From assembly GCF_018760735.1 (NCBI RefSeq), contig NZ_JAHHZN010000013.1, positions 1 to 64,000 on the forward strand: 64,000 bases of DNA, given 5' to 3'. Made by a program: the position numbers and the translations under genes. The DNA is from Hymenobacter piscis. GTDB taxonomy: Bacteria > Bacteroidota > Bacteroidia > Cytophagales > Hymenobacteraceae. Positions within the stretch are counted from its first letter, which is position 1; each line of letters opens with the position of its first letter. Positions 56,831 to 64,000 of this stretch are shown here, one piece after another. The notes under the pieces are model-generated. The model saw only the letters and a program-made list of their open reading frames with translations. It did not search any database and was not told where the DNA came from.

Positions 56831-57094
56831 AGCAAGTGGAACGGGCTGCTTCAGGAGCTGAACCGTAGTAACGGCGGAAAACGTCCGGCCGTTGTGCAAG
56901 CACAGTAAAAAGCCAATAGTCCCTCTCACCGGAGTTCCGGCCTTTTCAGCGGAGCGCCTTCCCGCAGCCCTTCCGGCGCCCCGCAAGCAGAGCGCCGGAA
57001 GTACACACCCGATGCCGGACACTTGCCCGAACCGCGTACACCATCTAGCCGGGTTGCGTGACCCGGCGCGGGTTGGCGGCGGAAGGCCCGAGGC

Positions 57095-57352
57095 CTACTG
57101 CTGGCCGGAAGTCGGTTCCTCCGACTCTTTGCCTTCCAGGCCGTTGGTCTGGCTGCTGTCGCCGTAACCGCCCCGGATGCCGGCCCCGTCGCCCATATGT
57201 TCCTGGGTGCTTTCCGGAGTGGCGGCTTCCGGGTTGGCTTGTTGCTGCGAATCAGGGTCGGGGGCGTGAGCAGCGGCCCCGGCGCCGTCGGCAATGGTAG
57301 CGGCGGCCCCGGCGGGTGGGGTCTGCGGAGAATCTTCGGACGAATTTTTCAT
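57095..57352 (-). CDS. Small acidic disordered protein
   Basis: 85 residues from ATG 57352 (MKNSSEDSPQTPPAG). It has no hydrophobic core: rich in Ala, Pro, Gln, Glu, Ser, with Gly/Tyr in IRGGYGDSSQTNG. This composition marks an intrinsically disordered protein like those common in Hymenobacter, which are often stress-related, but no function can be given. It starts on a different promoter from the VanX-like gene. A coding claim rests on the codon regularity and the Met placement; moderate. Confidence 0.5.
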   Translation of the reverse strand: MKNSSEDSPQTPPAGAAATIADGAGAAAHAPDPDSQQQANPEAATPESTQEHMGDGAGIRGGYGDSSQTNGLEGKESEEPTSGQQ

Positions 57353-57527
57353 GGGAGGATACAATTAAGGAAAAGAAAGGGAAGACTTGGGGCAGCGGAC
57401 AGCGAGGCCATCCGCTGCCCGGCTATACGCTCTGCGGGCAGCAGCGTTGGGTAGAAGCCACGGGAAATACCAAGCATTTTCTCCAATTTAGAGCCGTTTT
57501 CTCGTCGTATTTGTCCGCTTATTCCCT

Positions 57528-58655
57528 ATGCCTACTTTTTCCTCCACCGATTCTTTTCTGCAAAAGCCCACTGAAGAGCTACAATACCTGGTACAGAATC
57601 CGTCGTTCTACGATCCTTCCCTGGTGGCGGAGGCCGGCCGCGAGCTGCGCCGCCGCGGCGCCCTGGTGCCCCGCCCCGAAACCCCGGCTCTTGCCCCACC
57701 CCCCTACCAGGAAGTGCCGGCGGCGGGTTTTGCGCTCCCGTCCTGGTGGCCGGCGCTGGTGGTGGGGCTGGTGATAATCGGGCTGAGCTGGTGGGGCCTG
57801 GGGCGGAAGCCGGCACCTGAGGTGGCGGCCAAAAAGGAGCCGACGGGCCCCATTGTACTGGAAGCCGTGCGCACCCGGCAGCTGCCCAGTTTCGAGCAGG
57901 AAACCGCCGTGCAGGTAGCCCGCACCCGCCGCCTGCTGCCCGCCGCCGACCGGGCCGATACCACCGCCGCCGGCCGCTACGCCCGCATGGCCCGCCGCTA
58001 CTGGCTGGCCGAAAATGCAGCTCAGTATCTCACCGCCCAGGCCCGGGGCGACTCGGCCAGCGGCGTGTTTGCGGAGCAGATTGACCTGACGCTGGAGCGC
58101 ATCAGCTGGTTTATGAAGGCCCGGGCCTACAACCAGTCGTTGACGCCCGTGATGGAGGAGCGCCTCACCGAAATGCAGCAGGGCCTGCAGCGGCGCCGCA
58201 ACTCTTTGCAGGTGCTGCGCTCGGCCTACGCCAATGGCGCGGAGCTGCCCGAGGCCAAGGCGGCGTACGCCGAGGCCGATGAAGCCGCCGATATCGGGCG
58301 GGTCCTGCGGGGGCTGCCGTCGCGTAAAGCCCCCATTGCCGGTAATCTGGCCAGCTTGGGCTCTCCCGAAACCCGCCCGGCTACTCCCGCCGGCTACACC
58401 ATCGTGCGGACCTTGCCCCAGACGCGCCGCAACCTTAACCCGCTCTACGTGCTCGATGGGGAGTTGCTGCCCAGTGACCCGGATACCGGCGAGGCCCCGG
58501 CCCCCGTGCATGCCCTGCCGCCCGATTCCATTGCCCAGATTACCGTCATCAAGAAAAAGCAGGCCCTGGCAGCCTTCGGGCCGCGGGCTCACTCCGGAGC
58601 GGTGGTCGTGGTGACGAAGGCGGCCGCCCGGGCCGCCCGGCAGGGCGAAAGGTAA
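57528..58655 (+). CDS. Membrane protein with N-terminal Hymenobacter-type module and C-terminal TonB-plug-like domain
   Basis: 375 residues. Residues 15-48 hold the module EELQYLVQNPSFYDPSLVAEAG-RELRRRGALVP shared with the rhomboid gene downstream. Residues 72-92 form one TM helix (WWPALVVGLVIIGLSWWGL). The middle (110-260) is helical. The C-terminus looks like a TonB-dependent receptor plug (LNPLYVLDGELLP, then ITVIKKKQALAAFGPRAHSGAVVVVTK), a strand pattern also found at the ends of BlaR-type sensors in Bacteroidota. Function unknown. The next gene starts about 95 bp later on the same strand. Confidence 0.78.
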   Translation: MPTFSSTDSFLQKPTEELQYLVQNPSFYDPSLVAEAGRELRRRGALVPRPETPALAPPPYQEVPAAGFALPSWWPALVVGLVIIGLSWWGLGRKPAPEVAAKKEPTGPIVLEAVRTRQLPSFEQETAVQVARTRRLLPAADRADTTAAGRYARMARRYWLAENAAQYLTAQARGDSASGVFAEQIDLTLERISWFMKARAYNQSLTPVMEERLTEMQQGLQRRRNSLQVLRSAYANGAELPEAKAAYAEADEAADIGRVLRGLPSRKAPIAGNLASLGSPETRPATPAGYTIVRTLPQTRRNLNPLYVLDGELLPSDPDTGEAPAPVHALPPDSIAQITVIKKKQALAAFGPRAHSGAVVVVTKAAARAARQGER

Positions 58656-58751
58656 CTCTGTCAGGTGTTGGGGGCTGGCAGGGTTTGTGAAGCGGCCCCC
58701 ACACCCGCTGCCGCGGCCTGCCTAGGCCGCAACGGCTCTTTCCCACCGCCC

Positions 58752-59624
58752 ATGGCTGCCCTCCCCGATTCTGACCCCGCGACTGCCCCCGCCGCCCTGT
58801 TCGCCGCCAAAACCGACGCCGAGCTGCTCTACCTGGCCCGCCACGCCGCCGAGTACCCGCCGGCCGTGGGCCAGGCCGCCGTGCGGGAGTTGCAGCGGCG
58901 GGGGCTGGTGCCCGAGCTGACGGAGCCGCCCGCTCCGCCGGTGCATCCCGTGGCGGCCGGACCAGCGGCCCCGGCGGGCGGGGGCCTGCAGCGGACCCTG
59001 GAGGGCGTGTTTGGGTTTCGGGCGGGGTACCGGGCCACGCCGGCGCTGCTGTGGCTGAACCTTGTGGGGTTCCTGGGGCTGGGGCTGGGCGGGGCCAACC
59101 TCTGGCAGCCAGCCGCCGCCGACCTCATCCGCTGGGGCTCCAACTTTTCGCCCCTCACCCTGCCGGGCCAGCCCTGGCGGCTGCTGACCAGCACGTTTCT
59201 GCACGGGGGCGTGGGCCATTTGCTGCTGAACATGGCCTCCCTCGTGTTTCTGGGTCTGCTCACGGAGCGCCTGACCGGTTCGCGGCGGCTGCTGGGAGTG
59301 TACTTAATGTGCGGGGTGACGGGTAGCCTGGCCAGTCTGTGGTGGCATAGCCAGGGCGTGAATTCGGTGGGGGCCTCAGGGGCTATTTTCGGGCTGTACG
59401 GGCTGCTGCTGGCCTCCCTGGTGCGACGGCCGGGCGCGTTTTCGCGCTCGGAGCGCTACACGGTGCTGCTGTTCGTGCTCTACCTGATGGTGGGCAGCCT
59501 GGTGGGCGGCCTTCAGGCCCACACAACGGACAACGCCGCCCACGTAGGCGGGCTGCTCACCGGGGCAGCCCTCGGGGCGGTGCTGCCTCCCCCGGCCGGC
59601 TCTTCTCCGTCACCCGCCGGCTAG
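58752..59624 (+). CDS. Rhomboid-family intramembrane serine protease with extra N-terminal module
   Basis: 290 residues from ATG 58752 (MAALPDSDPATAP). An N-terminal cytosolic module of about 35 residues (AELLYLARHAAEYPPAVGQAAVRELQRRGLVPE) is followed by a Pro/Ala linker and six TM helices. Rhomboid motifs: the conserved Asn/His-bearing TM2 (FLHGGVGHLLLNMASLVFLG), the catalytic Ser in GVNSVGASGAIFGLYG (GxSG), and His in NAAHVGGLLTG. Rhomboids cut TM segments of other proteins. The N-terminal module matches that of the previous gene. Confidence 0.93.
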   Translation: MAALPDSDPATAPAALFAAKTDAELLYLARHAAEYPPAVGQAAVRELQRRGLVPELTEPPAPPVHPVAAGPAAPAGGGLQRTLEGVFGFRAGYRATPALLWLNLVGFLGLGLGGANLWQPAAADLIRWGSNFSPLTLPGQPWRLLTSTFLHGGVGHLLLNMASLVFLGLLTERLTGSRRLLGVYLMCGVTGSLASLWWHSQGVNSVGASGAIFGLYGLLLASLVRRPGAFSRSERYTVLLFVLYLMVGSLVGGLQAHTTDNAAHVGGLLTGAALGAVLPPPAGSSPSPAG

Positions 59625-59725
59625 GAGCGGGCTTTGAGCCGGCCCATTTCTTTGCGGGCCGTTGAAGCCGTATCTTTTGCCCATCTGCCCACTGCCGGCC
59701 GCCGCCGGTTTCTTGCCGCTTCTCC

Positions 59726-61003
59726 GTGACCGAGCCCCAAGACCCCGCCCTCGATTCATCCGCCCCCGATCCGGCGGCGCCCTCCCGCTGGCAGCGCTTC
59801 GGGCGGGCCGTGGGCCGGGTGGCCCGCGCCCCCTTCGACGGGGCCGGCCTGCTTTACCGCGTGGGGCAGGATAACCTGCATTTCACGCTGCCGGTGCTCA
59901 ACGGGGCCTTCGGCGACCAGCTGGCCGCCCGCCACGACCGGCGGGCCATTCAGTTCAGCTTCCGCCGCCACGGGGCCGATGTGCCGGTGGCCGACCTGCG
60001 ACTGACCGCGGACCCCAGCGGCCGGCCGCGCAAAACGGTGGTGTTTCTGCACGGGCTCATGGGCGACGAAATCATCTGGCAGACTGGTTCCGGCGCCGAC
60101 GACCTACGCTTCGGCCCCCTGCTGCAGCGCGATGCCGACGCATGCTGCCTCTACGTGCGCTATAACACCGGCCTGCACATCTCCGAAAACGGCCGCCAGC
60201 TCCACCAGCTTCTCACGCAGCTCGTCAACACCTTCCCCGAGGCCGTGGGCGAGCTGGTACTCGTGGGCCACAGCATGGGCGGGCTGGTTATCCGCTCGGC
60301 GGGCTATTATGGAGGTGATGGGGTGACAGGTGAGGAGGTGACAGGTGATGGGGTGACAAGTGATGGGGTGACAGGTGAGGAGGTGGCTACTAACCCAACA
60401 CCCGCAACCAACAACCACCAACCAACAACCACCAACCAACAACCGACAACCGACAACCGACAACCGACAACCACCAACCAACAACCAAAAACCAACAACC
60501 AACAACCAAACTGGCTCAGCCGGCTGCGGGACGTCTTTCTGCTGGGCGTGCCCAACGACGGGTCGTTTCTGGAGCAGAACAGCCACCTGACCAGCCTCGT
60601 ACTGCGCAAAATCAACCTTTGGCCCACCCGCGCCATCAGCGGCCTGCTTGACCAGCGCAGCAACGGCATCAAGGACCTGCGCCACGCCCGCCTGGTGGAC
60701 GCCGACTGGCAGAGTGAGCACGCCGACGACCTGTTTCCGCCCCGTACCGTGGTGCCGCCCCTGCCCGGGGTCCGCTACCATATCCTGGTGGGCTCCCTGC
60801 TCAAATCCGCCACCTCAGCCCTGCACGACTACTTCGGCGACGGGCTGGTGGGCGCGGGCAGCGCCGCCGGCCGCATCTTCCAGGACCCGGCCGCCCCCCC
60901 GGATCTGCTCGTCAGCACCCACGTCTACCCCAAGCTCCACCACGGCACCCTGCTCAGCAACCCCGAGGTGTACCAGTACCTGCGCGACCGGGTGCGGGAG
61001 TGA
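59726..61003 (+). CDS. Cytoplasmic-type lipase/alpha-beta hydrolase with in-frame minisatellites
   Basis: 425 residues from a GTG start (MTEPQDPALD). Hydrolase parts: VVFLHGLMGDEIIWQ, GHSMGGLVIRSAGYYG with Ser183 (GxSxGG), VFLLGVPNDGSFL, and a C-terminal part with DYFGDGLVGAGSAAG and YPKLHHGTLLSN (candidate His). No signal peptide. Between the nucleophile helix and the next strand, about 66 codons (60314-60510) are made of simple repeats that look like intergenic repeats of this genome, encoding Gly/Asp/Glu/Val-rich (GDGVTGEEVT) and then Thr/Asn/Gln/Pro-rich (TTTNQQPTT, TDNRQPTTTN) linkers. The rest of the fold reads normally, so the insert is in frame and tolerated. PGAP1/triacylglycerol-lipase-like; substrate unknown. 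Confidence 0.9.
   Translation: MTEPQDPALDSSAPDPAAPSRWQRFGRAVGRVARAPFDGAGLLYRVGQDNLHFTLPVLNGAFGDQLAARHDRRAIQFSFRRHGADVPVADLRLTADPSGRPRKTVVFLHGLMGDEIIWQTGSGADDLRFGPLLQRDADACCLYVRYNTGLHISENGRQLHQLLTQLVNTFPEAVGELVLVGHSMGGLVIRSAGYYGGDGVTGEEVTGDGVTSDGVTGEEVATNPTPATNNHQPTTTNQQPTTDNRQPTTTNQQPKTNNQQPNWLSRLRDVFLLGVPNDGSFLEQNSHLTSLVLRKINLWPTRAISGLLDQRSNGIKDLRHARLVDADWQSEHADDLFPPRTVVPPLPGVRYHILVGSLLKSATSALHDYFGDGLVGAGSAAGRIFQDPAAPPDLLVSTHVYPKLHHGTLLSNPEVYQYLRDRVRE
60314..60388 (+). repeat. Coding minisatellite: five copies of a 15-bp unit
   Basis: GGTGATGGGGTGACA or GGTGAGGAGGTGACA repeats five times in frame. It is a relative of the 16-bp unit at 37611, but 15 bp long, so the frame is kept open. Confidence 0.9.
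60402..60510 (+). repeat. Coding AACC-type heptamer array
   Basis: About fifteen 7-bp words of the form AACCAAC, AACCACC, AACCGAC in a row, read in frame as Thr/Asn/Gln/Pro/Asp. They resemble the intergenic CAACCAACAAC words near clpS. Confidence 0.85.
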
Positions 61004-61024
61004 GAAGTGAGAAGTGAGAAGTGA
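61003..61024 (+). repeat. Post-stop GTGAGAA repeats
   Basis: GAGTGAGAAGTGAGAAGTGAGAAGTGAG overlaps the TGA stop: a 7-bp unit in three copies, with TGA in all frames. Confidence 0.8.
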
Positions 61025-61388
61025 GAAAAGAAGCGGAGGCGGCGCGGCACCACTGGTGACCGGGCCGCATTTTTTTAGCGGCCTGCTGCCCCCCGACGCC
61101 GTTGTGCGTGTGTTTTGGAGACGAGCGTCAGGGCACTGACGGGTTTCTGGAAAAGGAGAAAGCCAAAATTATGTATTGAATTCAGCGGGGAGACAGTTGA
61201 CATAAGGGTGGAAATCCGGTTTAATATTTAATATTTCCGATATTAAGCTATACTTATCCCTGAGCAGCTGCCACTTACCCTGGCCTGGCTGGGTGTTGCG
61301 GGAGTGGATTGTTGTTGTTTTGCGGGTCTGTTTCCCGTTTGCACGTCGGCGCAGACAGGTGTTCCGCTCCTTTCTTCTGCTCTGTTTT
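61025..61388. other. Intergenic region, AT-rich island at 61150-61260
   Basis: 364 bp without a gene. CGTCAG-GGCA-CTGACG (61126-61141) is a small perfect hairpin. From about 61160 to 61260 AT content rises sharply (TTTAATATTTAATATTTCC), unlike the surrounding high-GC sequence, probably the promoter region of the metalloprotease, though no clean TAnnTTTG was found. Confidence 0.5.
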
Positions 61389-63857
61389 ATGCAACCAAAA
61401 CCCTGGCTCCTGGCGCTGCTCAGCGGCGCCTGCTCGCTCCTGCTTCCCCTGGTTCCGGCCCGGGCCCAGCCTACGCCGGCCCTTTGGCAACCCGCGCCCG
61501 CGCCAGCCCAGCGGGGCCCCGCCGCAGGGCCGCCCGCCCGCTGGTTCCGCCTCGATACCGTGCAGCTGGCCGCCCGTTTGGCCCGGGTGCCGGCCCAGAG
61601 CCCGCCGGCCGCCGTCCCGGTGCTGGAACTACCCCACCCCGATGGCACCCTGCACCGCTATGCCCTCACGCCGGTGTCGGTGATGGCCCCGGCCCTGGCC
61701 GCCCGCTACCCCCGCATTCACACGTTTGCGGGCCGCGCCCTCGATGACCCGGCCGCCACCGTGCGCCTGGAATGGACGCCCACCGGCCTGCACGCCCAGC
61801 TGCTCACGGCGGCCGGCGCCGTCATCAACATCGACCGGGCCGAAACTGCTGCTACTGAAACGCTCTACCGGGTCAGCCCGGAAGCAACAGCCCCGTTCGA
61901 CTGCCAGGCCCTGCTGCCCCCGGGTACTGCCCCGGAACGCCCGGCGGGCGGCACGCCCCCGTTCCCCCCCGCCCCCTACGGCAGCCAGCTGCGCACCCTG
62001 CGCGTAGCCATTGCCACCACCGGCGAATACACCCAGCAGCTCGGGGGCGGTACCGTGGCGGGCACTATGGACAAACTGAATAGCCTCGTGAACTCCCTGA
62101 ACGGGGTGTACGAGCGGGAATTCGCGCTCCGGCTGCAACTGGTGGGTAACAACGATAAGCTCATCTTTCTGGACGCCGCCACCGACCCCTACAATAACGC
62201 CTCGCCCTCGGCCCTGCTGGACGCCAACGCGGCCGTTCTCAACAATGCTATTGGGCTGGCCAACTACGATCTGGGCCACGTGCTGGGCCGTTCCGGCGGC
62301 GGTTACTCGGGCGTGGCCTACGTGGGGGTGGTCTGCTCAGCCTCCACCCAGAAGTGGGGCAAGGGCGGCGGGGCCTCCACGGCCAGCTCCGACGGGCTGA
62401 TGAATACCGTAGTTCGCCACGAAATCGGCCACCAGCTGGGCTCCGGCCACACCTTCAACGGCGACCAGGGCAACTGCAGCGGAGGCAACCGCAGCGACTT
62501 GCTGGCTTACGAGCCGGGGGCCGGCAACACCGTCATGTCGTATGACCAGCGCTGCGCGCCCGACAACGTGGGCGACGGTATCATCTTTTTCCACGCTGGC
62601 AGTCTGAGCGCCATTATGCCGAAGCTTACCTGCGGCACGCTCACCAGCACCGGCAACCAGCCGCCCACCCTGAGCGTGCCGCCCCGCACCTATACCATTC
62701 CGCTGGGCACCCCTTTCAGCCTCTCCGGCAGCGGCTCCGACCCCAACGGCGACGCCCTGACTTACAGCTGGGAGCAGCTGGACCTGGGCAACCCCAGCGG
62801 TCTGGCGGGCGCGGCCACCGACCCCACCGGCCCGCCGCTGTTCCGCAGCTTTGCGCCCGTGGCCAGTGCCTCCCGCACGTTTCCGCAGCTGAGCGCCATC
62901 CTGAGCAATACCAGCTCCCTGGGAGAAATGCTGCCCCTGGTGCCCCGCGCGCTCAACTTCCGCCTTACCGCCCGCGACAACCGGGGCGGCGTAGCCGGGG
63001 CCAACGTGGCCCTGACCGTGGCCAACGCCGGCCCGTTTCGGGTAACGGCGCCGGCCACGGCCGCTACAGTCCGGCCCGGCAGCCTCTACAATGTCACCTG
63101 GGACGTGCTCGGTACCGACCAGGCCCCGGTGAGCTGCGCCAACGTGCAGATCCTGTTTTCCAGCGACGGGGGCCAGACTTTCCCGACCACCCTGCTGGCC
63201 AGCACGCCCAACGACGGCGCGGCCGAAATTCGCCTGCCCGCCACCACCACCACCCAGGGCCGCCTCAAGGTGCAGGCCGTGGATAACGTCTTCTTCGCCA
63301 TCAGTCCGGCGGCCCTTACCTTGTCTGGTCAGCCGCTGCCGGTTACCCTGGTGAGCTTCAGGGCCGAAGTCCGGGGCACCAGCGCCCGCCTGAACTGGCG
63401 CACGGCCACTGAGCTGCGCAACGCCGGTTTCGTGGTGGAAGTCTCCACCGACGGGGCCGCGTTCCGGCAGCTGGCCTGGGTGCCCGGCCAGGGACAAGCG
63501 GCTACCTACGAGTTTACCGACTCCCGACTCCTGACCCACGGCGGCCCGCTGGCTTACTACCGCCTCCGCCAGCGCGACGACGACGGCACTGAATCCTTCT
63601 CCCAGGTGCAAACCGTGGCCGTACCCGCCCCGCGCACCGAATTCCAACTCTGGCCCAACCCCACCCACGCACAGGTCATGGTAGCCGGCCTGCCCGCCGG
63701 CCACCTCGTCCAGCTGCTGGACCTGACCGGCCGCGTACTGCTAACGGCCACCATGCCGCCCGCCGGCCCGCTCAGTCTGGCGCTGCCGGCGGGCCTCGGC
63801 CCCGGCGTGTACCTGGTCCGCGGCGGTGCCCGCACGCTCCGGTTGGTGGTGGAGTGA
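61389..63857 (+). CDS. Secreted reprolysin-type metalloprotease with C-terminal sorting domain
   Basis: 822 residues from ATG 61389 (MQPKPWLLALLSGACSLLLP, signal cut after ARAQ). Residues 30-220 look like a propeptide. The metzincin zinc site HEIGHQLGSGHTF (HExxHxxGxxH) begins at His344, followed by a Met-turn-like NTVMSYDQRC. An Ig-like or cadherin-like stretch follows (TYTIPLGTPFSLSGSGSDPNGDALTYSW and FRVTAPATAATVRPGSLYNVTW). The last 80 residues (FQLWPNPTHAQVMVAGLPAGH, GRVLL, GVYLVRGG-RTLRLVV) are a type IX secretion sorting domain (type A), marking export across the outer membrane. Digests external proteins. Starts after an AT-rich region and ends before a long terminator. Confidence 0.95.
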   Translation: MQPKPWLLALLSGACSLLLPLVPARAQPTPALWQPAPAPAQRGPAAGPPARWFRLDTVQLAARLARVPAQSPPAAVPVLELPHPDGTLHRYALTPVSVMAPALAARYPRIHTFAGRALDDPAATVRLEWTPTGLHAQLLTAAGAVINIDRAETAATETLYRVSPEATAPFDCQALLPPGTAPERPAGGTPPFPPAPYGSQLRTLRVAIATTGEYTQQLGGGTVAGTMDKLNSLVNSLNGVYEREFALRLQLVGNNDKLIFLDAATDPYNNASPSALLDANAAVLNNAIGLANYDLGHVLGRSGGGYSGVAYVGVVCSASTQKWGKGGGASTASSDGLMNTVVRHEIGHQLGSGHTFNGDQGNCSGGNRSDLLAYEPGAGNTVMSYDQRCAPDNVGDGIIFFHAGSLSAIMPKLTCGTLTSTGNQPPTLSVPPRTYTIPLGTPFSLSGSGSDPNGDALTYSWEQLDLGNPSGLAGAATDPTGPPLFRSFAPVASASRTFPQLSAILSNTSSLGEMLPLVPRALNFRLTARDNRGGVAGANVALTVANAGPFRVTAPATAATVRPGSLYNVTWDVLGTDQAPVSCANVQILFSSDGGQTFPTTLLASTPNDGAAEIRLPATTTTQGRLKVQAVDNVFFAISPAALTLSGQPLPVTLVSFRAEVRGTSARLNWRTATELRNAGFVVEVSTDGAAFRQLAWVPGQGQAATYEFTDSRLLTHGGPLAYYRLRQRDDDGTESFSQVQTVAVPAPRTEFQLWPNPTHAQVMVAGLPAGHLVQLLDLTGRVLLTATMPPAGPLSLALPAGLGPGVYLVRGGARTLRLVVE

Positions 63858-63916
63858 GTGTTGGTTTTTGGTTTTTGGTTTTTAGCGCAGGCAACGTCTG
63901 GTTTGAATCAGGGGTT

Positions 63917-63965
63917 GGAAAAGAAGCGCGGCCATCCTGCCTCAGGATGGCCGCGCTTCTTTTCC
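63917..63965. terminator. Terminator with perfect 23-bp arms, bracketed by GGTTTTT repeats
   Basis: 63917-63939 and 63943-63965 are exact complements around CCT. Outside lie TTGGTTTTTGGTTTTTGG (63863-63882) on the left, starting at the stop codon, and AAACCAAAAACCACC and CCAAAAACCAAC on the right. Confidence 0.9.
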
Positions 63966-64000
63966 ATAAACCAAAAACCACCCACCAAAAACCAACGAAT

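Noticed and set aside
60314..60510. Repeat region read as evidence that the lipase is a pseudogene
   Set aside because: The frame is open on both sides and the catalytic parts are complete, so an in-frame insertion fits better.

Overview
The window reads as a chromosomal segment of a high-GC member of the Bacteroidota, most like Hymenobacter (Cytophagales). The evidence is a SusC/SusD pair, a secreted protease with a C-terminal type IX-secretion-like sorting domain, many outer-membrane lipoproteins and TonB-linked modules, the neighbouring pair pyrG-yidC, and promoters with a TAnnTTTG -7 element instead of sigma70 boxes. Gene starts have no useful Shine-Dalgarno sequences, so starts were chosen from homology, signal peptides and -7 elements. 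No rRNA, tRNA or CRISPR array was seen.

Layout. 1-8.5 kb: the edge of an insertion sequence, a DUF6624/TonB protein, a VWA membrane protein, a pseudouridine synthase coupled to an alpha/beta hydrolase, and dnaK. 8.7-20.4 kb: a flavin monooxygenase, a membrane EEP-family phosphodiesterase, MarC, hemE, a GT-C-like membrane protein, a heptose-phosphate kinase, an aminotransferase, a two-module glycosyltransferase, recR and clpS. 20.6-36 kb: an S9 peptidase, hypothetical genes, a divergently controlled MarR/YceI unit, a dipeptide epimerase, a dicarboxylate symporter, pyrG, yidC, a Pro-rich DUF6438 lipoprotein and an exported Fe/Mn superoxide dismutase. 36-57 kb: a group of envelope and amino-sugar genes (GH3-beta-lactamase fusion, SusC/D, HGSNAT/NagX-type acyltransferase, NagB-PIG-L fusion, GHL10 glycosidase, VanX-like protein). 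57-64 kb: two membrane proteins sharing an N-terminal module (one is a rhomboid protease), a lipase with minisatellites inside its reading frame, and a secreted metalloprotease.

How the genes work together. The 39-57 kb genes look like a system for taking up and recycling cell-wall amino sugars. GH3/NagZ removes GlcNAc, SusC/D would import fragments, an acetyltransferase-like membrane protein may handle amino-sugar ends, NagB deaminates GlcN-6-P, and the PIG-L domain is deacetylase-like. The VanX-like member has lost two key active-site residues.

The most striking non-genic feature is a superfamily of paired inverted hairpins of REP/REPIN type (at least ten sites). Their terminal motif GTCAT + three bases + GAGC exists in three versions, and those bases co-vary with their partners. 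They are often flanked by simple repeats that begin at the stop codon of the preceding gene. The same kinds of simple repeat occur in-frame inside the lipase gene.
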